NCBI GenBank assembly: GCA_029239575.1
Contig: JARBUP010000085.1
Location: forward strand, 1 to 10,025
Direction of reading: 5' to 3'
From: Bacillota bacterium
GTDB taxonomy: Bacteria; Bacillota; Clostridia; Tissierellales; Sedimentibacteraceae
DNA: 10,025 bases
Under the pieces are notes generated by a model. The model ran no database searches. It was not told the origin of the DNA and saw only the letters and a list, made by a program, of their open reading frames with translations. This document shows, piece after piece, positions 1 through 4,621 of the stretch. Both the position numbers and the translations under genes were made by a program. Position 1 is the first letter of the stretch; every line of letters begins with the position of its first letter.

Positions 1-375
1 ATTTGCATTGGAATCACAAATCATACTATGACTGCTCCAGTATGGAGTATTAACAACTTCAATGTTTTCTAAATACTCACCTATATTTTCTACGCAAATG
101 ACATCATTGAGAATATCTTCAATCAGTTTTGTTGTATGAGTAACCTTTTTGCTTGCCCGCTTATATAAGCCCTTACCATTTGTATCGACTACAAGATTGT
201 TGAAAAATCTTCCCAATCTATCTACTCCAAATGATGGAAACATTCCACGTCCACCATCAACAAGTACAGTAAACCATTTTGGATTTTTAGTATCAATAGT
301 ATACTTCATACCATTGTTATCAAAGTTCATTCCAATAATTGTATCTTTTCCTCTGTATATAAAACTTGTACACAT
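1..375 (-). CDS. Ntn-type amide hydrolase, choloylglycine hydrolase/penicillin V acylase-like (3' part beyond window)
   Basis: This is the first 125 codons of a gene reading leftwards with no stop before the window edge, so it is partial. The protein begins MCTSFIYRGKDTIIGMNFDN. Cys2 directly after the initiator Met, a short beta-hairpin, then a GMNFD motif with Asp19 is the N-terminal arrangement of linear amide C-N hydrolases (bile salt hydrolase, penicillin V acylase and relatives). In these enzymes removal of Met1 exposes Cys2 as nucleophile and N-terminal catalytic amine. Near residues 112-125, HSMICDSNAN resembles the family's 'H-x-x-x-x-D-x-x-G' core strand. No signal peptide precedes Cys2, so a cytoplasmic enzyme is expected. 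Substrate cannot be told: bile salt, N-acyl amino acid, acyl-homoserine lactone or beta-lactam side chain are all possible, and the catalytic Asn and Arg lie beyond the edge. The ATG at 373-375 has GGTGAG nine bases upstream. It lies just after a 35-codon frame and probably shares its promoter. Family assignment is fairly firm; function is inference. Confidence 0.72.
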   Translation of the reverse strand, partial: MCTSFIYRGKDTIIGMNFDNNGMKYTIDTKNPKWFTVLVDGGRGMFPSFGVDRLGRFFNNLVVDTNGKGLYKRASKKVTHTTKLIEDILNDVICVENIGEYLENIEVVNTPYWSSHSMICDSNAN

Positions 376-377
376 GA

Positions 378-485
378 TTAAAAACTCACCATTAATAATT
401 TTCTTTTGTTGCTGCGAATAATATTTTTTGATCGATAATTTGTTTCTTCTAAGATTTCATTAGCTAAAATATAGTTAATTTCCAT
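378..485 (-). CDS. Small ORF (35 aa) leading the Ntn-hydrolase gene
   Basis: An ATG at 483-485 opens a 35-codon frame beginning MEINYILANEILEE and ending KLLMVSF, closed by TAA at 378-380. A purine-rich ribosome binding site (AAGGGG, eight bases before the ATG) and a SigA-type promoter lie directly upstream. The stop is two bases from the start codon of the downstream hydrolase gene, and the last codons of this frame contain that gene's ribosome binding site. This layout suits translational coupling. The product is hydrophilic with a basic C-terminal half and no membrane segment. I recognise no family. It could be a real small protein, a leader peptide whose translation tunes the next gene, or the remnant of a longer regulator. 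The coordinates rest on signal quality and spacing, not on homology. Confidence 0.45.
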   Translation of the reverse strand: MEINYILANEILEETNYRSKNIIRSNKRKLLMVSF

Positions 486-514
486 ACCCTTATCCCCTTT
501 TATTAAGTATTCAA

Positions 515-529
515 AGATAACGTTTATCT
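515..529. promoter_or_regulatory. 15-bp palindrome at the start site of the hydrolase promoter (candidate operator)
   Basis: AGATAA-CGT-TTATCT is a perfect inverted repeat with six-base arms and a three-base centre. It lies about 9 bp downstream of the minus-strand -10 box, so it would cover roughly +2 to +16 of the transcript. That is a typical repressor site position. It could instead form a short 5' RNA hairpin. The binding protein is unknown. Confidence 0.4.
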
Positions 530-537
530 GTATTATA

Positions 538-566
538 AATATAGAATTAATATATAATCATGTCAA
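538..566 (-). promoter_or_regulatory. SigA-type promoter for the small ORF and Ntn-hydrolase
   Basis: On the minus strand TTGACA (561-566) is followed after 17 bp by TATATT (538-543). The -35 is perfect and the spacing ideal. Transcription would start near 531 and run into the 35-codon frame and the hydrolase gene. Confidence 0.65.
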
Positions 567-580
567 CAAATATTTTTTAT

Positions 581-599
581 TTAGACTGTAATAGCCTAA
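581..599. other. Short imperfect hairpin upstream of the hydrolase promoter
   Basis: TTAGACT and AGCCTAA form a seven-pair stem with one G-U pair and a five-base loop. It sits 14 bp upstream of the -35 box. It lacks a good U-tract on either strand, so it is at best a weak terminator; an upstream protein site is the other possibility. Confidence 0.22.
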
Positions 600-659
600 C
601 TTTTACAATCCTTTTTACAAACAATTAAATAAAAAATCTTCAAATTCTAAATACAAAAT

Positions 660-714
660 AACACCTCCAAGATTATTAGTATTCTTTAATATACATAATA
701 AAATTTAAGGTGTT
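660..714 (-). terminator. Possible composite hairpin downstream of yebC
   Basis: On the minus strand, AACACCT shortly after the yebC stop pairs with AGGTGTT about 41 bases later. Inside it, ATTATGTAT can pair with ATAC-TA-ATAAT through a two-base bulge. The outer arm is followed by ATTTTGTATTT, which is U-rich but not a clean tract. This is the only candidate terminator for yebC and it is weak. The outer right arm also contains a ribosome-binding-like GGAGGTG. Confidence 0.3.
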
Positions 715-729
715 TATCATCATTCAAGA

Positions 730-1476
730 TTATTCTTCGTCCTCTTCTTCTGGCATATCCCAGTTGTGATACACTTCTTGAATGTCGTCATTATCTTCCA
801 TTGCATCTATCATTTTTTCAAGATTTTTTATTGCATCTTCATCTTCAACTTTTACTGTTGTTTGTGGGATGTACATTATATCCCCTTTAACATCTGTGTA
901 TCCTGCAGCTTTAAGATTTTTAATAACTTGTATAAAATCTTCAGGTGCAGTAACTATTTCATAAGTATCTTCTTCAACTTCAAAATCTTGAGCTCCTGCA
1001 TCTAATGCTGCCATCATCAAGGATTCTTCATCTATACTGTCTTTCATTTCAATAGAAAGTATTCCTTTTCTATCAAACATATAACCTACGCAACCTGTAG
1101 TTCCAAGATTACCGTTATATTTTGAAAAATAATGTCTTACGTCTGCAGCAGTTCTGTTTTTATTGTCAGTTAAACATTGAACCATAAAAGCGGTTCCACT
1201 AGGACCATAGCCTTCATAAGTAATAGTTTCAAAATTATTTCCTGTTAATGCACCAAGACCAGCTTTAATTGCTCTGTCTATGTTGTCATTAGGCATATTT
1301 TCTGCTTTTGCTTTTTCTATTGCTGTTGCTAATGAAGAGTTGTAATCTGCATCTGAACCGCCTTCTCTTACTGCTACAGTTATAGATCTTGCTAATTTAG
1401 TAAATATTTTACCTCTTTTAGCATCTTGTTTTCCTTTACGACCTTTTATATTTGACCATTTTGAATGTCCTGACAT
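730..1476 (-). CDS. yebC: YebC/PmpR (TACO1) family translation factor
   Basis: A full-length 248-residue member of the YebC family (usual length about 240-250). The N-terminus MSGHSKWSNIKGRKG and the following KxFTKLARSITVAVREGG segment are the family signature. YEGYGPSG (87-94) and DNKNRTAADVRHYFSKYNGNLG-type sequence (about 104-125) mark the central domain. The last residues are strongly acidic (EEEDEE). Older work described YebC/PmpR proteins as DNA-binding regulators. Mitochondrial TACO1 and more recent bacterial work point to a ribosome-associated role in helping translate proline-rich and other stalling stretches, and I favour that. The protein is cytoplasmic. The ATG at 1474-1476 has AGGAGG six bases before it. 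The gene has its own promoter in the 81-bp gap after the yigZ-like gene, but may also receive read-through from hflX. Identification is firm. Confidence 0.95.
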   Translation of the reverse strand: MSGHSKWSNIKGRKGKQDAKRGKIFTKLARSITVAVREGGSDADYNSSLATAIEKAKAENMPNDNIDRAIKAGLGALTGNNFETITYEGYGPSGTAFMVQCLTDNKNRTAADVRHYFSKYNGNLGTTGCVGYMFDRKGILSIEMKDSIDEESLMMAALDAGAQDFEVEEDTYEIVTAPEDFIQVIKNLKAAGYTDVKGDIMYIPQTTVKVEDEDAIKNLEKMIDAMEDNDDIQEVYHNWDMPEEEDEE

Positions 1477-1518
1477 ATTTCCTCCTAGCGCTTATCTAAC
1501 ATAAAATTTTAACAATAT

Positions 1519-1547
1519 ATTTTATCATATGCATAATACTTTTTCAA
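1519..1547 (-). promoter_or_regulatory. SigA-type promoter for yebC
   Basis: On the minus strand TTGAAA (1542-1547), a 17-bp spacer and TAAAAT (1519-1524) are present. A TG sits one base before the -10 (TGATAAAAT), giving an extended -10. The expected start is near 1512, leaving a leader of about 36 bases before the yebC ATG. Confidence 0.68.
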
Positions 1548-1557
1548 TTTATTTTTA

Positions 1558-2202
1558 TTAAGTTACTATTTTATTTTCTTTAATGGAATAATAATCTGCT
1601 TGTCCTATAGTAATTTCAGCTTTAGCACTTGTTGCTTCAGTAATAATTGAATTTAAATTATTAAGTTCATCTTCCCTTATTAAAACATTCATAGTTACAT
1701 CTTCTGTGAAAATTTTATCCTTAATTATAAAATTGTTTTTGCTTAAAACATTTTCAACTTTTCCAAGCAATGTATAATCTATTTTAATAAATACATCATT
1801 AAAAACTTGTTTATCAACTATAATACCACTTTCCAAACCTATTTTAGCTGCTTTAGTGTAAGCTCTTACTAAACCACCAGCACCAAGCATTATTCCGCCA
1901 AAATATCTTGTAACAACAACTGCTACATTTCGTAAATTTTCCTGGGAAATAACATTTAAGACGGGCATGCCTGCAGTACCGCTAGGCTCCCCGTCATCTG
2001 AATACCTTTGAATGTTAGCATTTTCACCTATTGTATATGCATAAACATTGTGAGTGGCATCTTTAAATTCTTTTTTTATTTTATCTATAAATTCTATTGC
2101 TTGCTCTTCAGAATATACGGGCATTGCCGTACCAATAAATTTTGATTTGTTTATGATTATTTCATCCCTTCCATAAAGATGAATTGATCTATAACTATTC
2201 AT
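1558..2202 (-). CDS. YigZ/IMPACT (UPF0029) family protein
   Basis: This 214-residue protein has both domains of bacterial YigZ (YvyE in Bacillus). The N-terminal UPF0029/IMPACT domain spans about 20-125 with signature YSDDGEPSGTAGMP (67-80) and VVVTRYFGGIMLGAGGLVRA (95-114). A C-terminal ferredoxin-like DUF1949 domain covers about 140-195. The eukaryotic relative IMPACT (yeast Yih1) modulates Gcn2, linking translation to amino acid stress. The bacterial function is not settled; nucleic acid or ribosome binding is proposed from structure. The ATG falls on the base immediately after the hflX stop codon, with AAGGA-like purines inside the hflX end, so the two are almost certainly co-transcribed and translationally coupled. 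That pairing supports, without proving, a ribosome-related role. Family assignment is firm. Confidence 0.93.
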   Translation of the reverse strand: MNSYRSIHLYGRDEIIINKSKFIGTAMPVYSEEQAIEFIDKIKKEFKDATHNVYAYTIGENANIQRYSDDGEPSGTAGMPVLNVISQENLRNVAVVVTRYFGGIMLGAGGLVRAYTKAAKIGLESGIIVDKQVFNDVFIKIDYTLLGKVENVLSKNNFIIKDKIFTEDVTMNVLIREDELNNLNSIITEATSAKAEITIGQADYYSIKENKIVT

Positions 2203-3477
2203 TTACTTTTTTCCTTTTATATATTTTTCATATAATTCAACTTCATTCTCATATAATACTGCATCAAAATTAACTCCACTTTCATCGAACTCAACATTAT
2301 CTGTTGTTCTGTTTTCATAAAAATAATAATAAGTTTTTAAGTCGTTGTTTGGAATTTTTAAGCTGTATTTTGTTTTATATCCATTAATTTTATAATCCAC
2401 AGTTTCTAATAATAAATCTATATTATATTTATTTAATGCTGAAATATAAATTATATCATTTGTTGAAAATGTAGTTACATTTTCTGATAATATTTTGTCT
2501 ACTTTATTATAGACAGTTAAAACAGGAATTTCTTTATTTGTTATTTTCTCAACTAGTTGGGATGTTGTTTCTTTGTGTAACTGCAAATTTTCATCATTTA
2601 TATCTATTAAATGAACTATTAAATCTGCAAATCTAATTTCTTCTAATGTTCCTTTAAATGCTTCAACTATTTGAGTAGGAAGTTTTTTAATAAATCCAAC
2701 TGTATCTGAAAATACTGCTTCTCTTCCACCAGGAAGTCTTACTCTTCTAAGTTCTGTTTCCAGAGTGGCAAAAAGCATATCATGCGCAAAAACTTTTTTA
2801 TTTTCATATTCTTCTTTGTTGTATTGACTTTCAACTAAAGCATTTAATAAAGTTGATTTTCCTGCATTTGTATACCCAACTATTGATATAACTGGAATTT
2901 CATCTTTCATACGTTTTTTTCTCTTCGTATCTCTCACTTTTCCAAGTTCATTTAATTGATTTTGAATATCAGAAATTTTTTCTTTAATTTTTCTTCTATC
3001 TGTTTCTAACTTTTGTTCACCAGGGCCCTTACTTCCTATTCCTCCACCTTGACGTGAGAGGTTGCTGTTTAAACCAATAAGTCTTGGTAAACTGTATTTA
3101 AGTTGTGCAAGTTCTACTTGTAGCTGTCCTTCTTTAGTAAGAGCTCTTTTTGCAAATATATCAAGTATTAAATTTGTTCTGTCTATTACTTTTGCATCGA
3201 CTATTTCTTCTATATTTCTAATTTGAGAACCACTTAGTTCATCATTAAAAACTACTGTATCCACACCAAGCTCTTTTACGTATGCCGCAACTTCTTCTAA
3301 TTTTCCTTTTCCTATATAAGTTCTGTTATCAATCCCTTGTCTGTTTTGAACTAAACTCGAAACAACTTCACCATCCGCTGCTTCAACAAGTTCTTTTAAT
3401 TCTTCCATGTCATTATCATCTTCTTTATCACTTGATAATTGAACAGCAACAAGAAGGCATTTTTCTTTATCTTCCAT
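2203..3477 (-). CDS. hflX: Ribosome-associated GTPase HflX
   Basis: The 424-residue protein has the HflX layout. An N-terminal nucleotide-binding domain contains YIGKGKLEEV (54-63, the family GxGKxxEL motif). A coiled-coil linker follows, with the diagnostic glycine-rich signature GGGIGSKGPGEQKLETDRR (144-162). The Obg/TRAFAC-type G domain has G1 GYTNAGKST (201-209), switch residues around FATLE (246-250), G3 DTVGFI (258-263), G4 NKVD (324-327) and G5 SAL (346-348). A C-terminal tail of about 70 residues completes it. All catalytic motifs are intact. HflX binds the 50S subunit and splits stalled or hibernating 70S ribosomes, in particular after heat or antibiotic stress. The ATG is chosen because GGAGG stands five bases upstream and the length fits the family. 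It is the first gene of an operon with the yigZ-like gene and perhaps yebC. Confidence 0.96.
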   Translation of the reverse strand: MEDKEKCLLVAVQLSSDKEDDNDMEELKELVEAADGEVVSSLVQNRQGIDNRTYIGKGKLEEVAAYVKELGVDTVVFNDELSGSQIRNIEEIVDAKVIDRTNLILDIFAKRALTKEGQLQVELAQLKYSLPRLIGLNSNLSRQGGGIGSKGPGEQKLETDRRKIKEKISDIQNQLNELGKVRDTKRKKRMKDEIPVISIVGYTNAGKSTLLNALVESQYNKEEYENKKVFAHDMLFATLETELRRVRLPGGREAVFSDTVGFIKKLPTQIVEAFKGTLEEIRFADLIVHLIDINDENLQLHKETTSQLVEKITNKEIPVLTVYNKVDKILSENVTTFSTNDIIYISALNKYNIDLLLETVDYKINGYKTKYSLKIPNNDLKTYYYFYENRTTDNVEFDESGVNFDAVLYENEVELYEKYIKGKK

Positions 3478-3516
3478 TTTTCCTCCGAAAAATATATGTA
3501 TTTTTAAATTTTTTAG

Positions 3517-3546
3517 TTATTAACAATTAAAATAATGATTTGTCAA
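3517..3546 (-). promoter_or_regulatory. SigA-type promoter for hflX
   Basis: On the minus strand a perfect TTGACA (3541-3546) is followed by TTAATA at 17 bp or TAATAA at 18 bp (3517-3523). The -35 is strong and the -10 moderate. The predicted leader is about 35 bases. A second TTGACA at 3583-3588 has no acceptable -10 at the right distance. Confidence 0.5.
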
Positions 3547-3662
3547 AATATCTTTGCCAAATCACGGATGAATTCACATTAATGTCAATATTTTTCAACA
3601 TTTAACATAAGTCTTTAATTTGTATTTTAGCATATTTATTTTACTTAGTATATATATAATTG

Positions 3663-3687
3663 CTATTTTTTAAACATTTTTCCTCCC
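3663..3687 (-). other. Orphan ribosome binding site with four-codon ORF
   Basis: On the minus strand AAAGGGAGGAAAAATG is followed by TTT AAA AAA TAG. The binding site is as good as those of hflX, spoVAC and yebC, yet the frame codes only Met-Phe-Lys-Lys. It may be the start of a decayed gene or a mini-ORF in a long hflX leader. Chance in a purine-rich stretch is also possible. No neighbouring frame clearly continues it. Confidence 0.3.
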
Positions 3688-3759
3688 TTTATTTATATAT
3701 ATTTTTATATTTTTTGTTCATTTAATTATTTTGTGTTTATAACCCCAAAAGTACATTTA

Positions 3760-3833
3760 TGTCATTTTGAGCAGAAATAAATAATCTAAAAATGTTGAAG
3801 TTATTAGATACTTCGCTATCGCTCAGCATAACA
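3760..3833. repeat. Degenerate palindromic element (REP/MITE-like)
   Basis: Two 30-base arms (3760-3789 and 3804-3833) are inverted with respect to each other, matching at 19 of 30 positions around a 14-base loop. The arms run TGTCATTTTGAGC... and ...CGCTATCGCTCAGCATAACA. This resembles the dispersed repeat seen in many bacterial genomes with outer sequence TCATTCTGAGCGAAG and an inner AATCT. Mismatches cluster in the GC-rich middle of the left arm, as if that arm decayed toward A/T. Local base composition is higher in G+C than the surrounding spacer, which suits an inserted element. The match to the dispersed family is from memory, not from a search. Confidence 0.55.
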
Positions 3834-3864
3834 AACCGAGTTTAACTTATTTGGTTTAATTATA

Positions 3865-4512
3865 TCACTCATCCAACCATAATTTTTCATTTAATGGATA
3901 TTTCATGTATGAGTTCGGAACCTCTCCAACTATAACGATTTCAGCTATCAAAACATTATTATTAACCGTTATGTTGCTTGTGGTTACAGGACTTATTATT
4001 CTCATATCCACTGCTACAGTTATAAAAATTTTATATCTTGTTTGGTTTATACCAGATTCTGCAAATTCAGTTTTAAAATCTACTAATACGCTACCTTGAT
4101 GAAGTATTTTATATTTTAAGTTAGGACCTGTATTAGCAAAAATTTGACTGTCTATGGCAGAACCAAGAGGTATTTCAAAATATTGATCTTCTAAATTAAC
4201 TATTTTTTCTTGCAGAGTTTTAGCTATATTGGAAGAAATTGTATTCATTGTAAGAGCATCTATTCTTATCATGTTAATTTTACCTTCATTGTCATATGTT
4301 GGTATTAATATTTGTTCTTTTAAATCACCCTTTTGAATTTCTTGACGTATAGTATCATTTATCATTTGAGTTGCAATGACTTTAGCTCGCACATCACATA
4401 TGGATATCAATGTAGGTTTTATTCTTGTTTCTATGTAATATACGCTAATTAAAAAAATAATAACTAAAAGAAGCAAATAAAACTGAATGATTTTATGGCT
4501 ATGTTTTTTCAA
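3865..4512 (-). CDS. yunB: Sporulation protein YunB
   Basis: This 215-residue protein has a short basic N-terminus and one membrane anchor (about residues 9-26, FYLLLLVIIFLISVYYI). The rest is an extracytoplasmic domain. The segment after the anchor (RIKPTLISICDVRAKVIATQMIND) and the later motifs (FEIPLGS, FANTGP, VDFKTEFAESGINQTRYKI, VPNSYM) match the YunB family of endospore formers. YunB is made in the mother cell under SigE in Bacillus and is needed for efficient sporulation by an unknown mechanism. The start is TTG (4510-4512), the only start that puts the GGGAGGG at 4523-4529 at usable distance and retains the anchor. A CATATTAT sequence upstream recalls a SigE -10, but I find no fitting -35, so the regulation is inferred from the family. 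It is divergent from the PBP gene. Confidence 0.88.
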   Translation of the reverse strand: MKKHSHKIIQFYLLLLVIIFLISVYYIETRIKPTLISICDVRAKVIATQMINDTIRQEIQKGDLKEQILIPTYDNEGKINMIRIDALTMNTISSNIAKTLQEKIVNLEDQYFEIPLGSAIDSQIFANTGPNLKYKILHQGSVLVDFKTEFAESGINQTRYKIFITVAVDMRIISPVTTSNITVNNNVLIAEIVIVGEVPNSYMKYPLNEKLWLDE

Positions 4513-4563
4513 CTATTGATTTCCCTCCCTTTATATTATATAATATGAAAGATATTAATAACT

Positions 4564-4594
4564 TTGACAGAATTAGTATATTTTGTGGTATACT
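4564..4594 (+). promoter_or_regulatory. SigA-type promoter for the class A PBP
   Basis: TTGACA (4564-4569) and TATACT (4589-4594) are separated by 19 bp. The spacer is longer than ideal, but TGG directly before the -10 gives an extended -10. The expected start is near 4601, with a short leader to the ATG at 4622 and CGGAGG at 4611-4616. This indicates vegetative expression, unlike the divergent yunB. Confidence 0.65.
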
Positions 4595-4621
4595 ATATCG
4601 TAGTTATTTACGGAGGTTAAT

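Larger units (their letters stand above)
3478..3864. other. 387-bp intergenic region between yunB and hflX
   Basis: No long reading frame crosses this very AT-rich stretch. Nearest hflX is its promoter (3517-3546). The middle (3600-3750) is low-complexity A/T sequence interrupted by a strong ribosome binding site with a four-codon frame (3663-3687). The part nearest yunB holds a degenerate palindromic element (3760-3833). After yunB there is only a weak AAACC/GGTTT hairpin (3833-3857), so no convincing terminator for yunB is visible. Confidence 0.7.

Noticed and set aside
149..421. A 90-codon plus-strand frame
   Set aside because: It lies opposite the partial Ntn-hydrolase gene and the 35-codon frame, has no ribosome binding site, and its protein looks like an antisense translation. 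The minus-strand frame has a clear family signature.
614..655. 13-codon TTG-started frame downstream of yebC
   Set aside because: Very short, with an alternative start and no coding character; the GGAGGTG before it is more likely part of a hairpin arm.
766..1005. Two overlapping plus-strand frames of 60 and 79 codons
   Set aside because: Both are antisense to yebC with no ribosome binding sites.
3282..3530. An 82-codon plus-strand frame
   Set aside because: Antisense to the start of hflX and running into its promoter; no start signals.
3583..3588. Second TTGACA upstream of hflX
   Set aside because: The hexamer 17 bp away is GTGATT, and no better -10 lies at 16-18 bp.
3833..3857. AAACC/GGTTT hairpin after yunB as a terminator
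   Set aside because: Only five pairs with a 15-base loop and no T-tract on the yunB strand.
4513..4561. SigE promoter for yunB
   Set aside because: A CATATTAT sequence resembles a -10, but nothing like a SigE -35 sits 14-15 bp upstream, so I did not list it.
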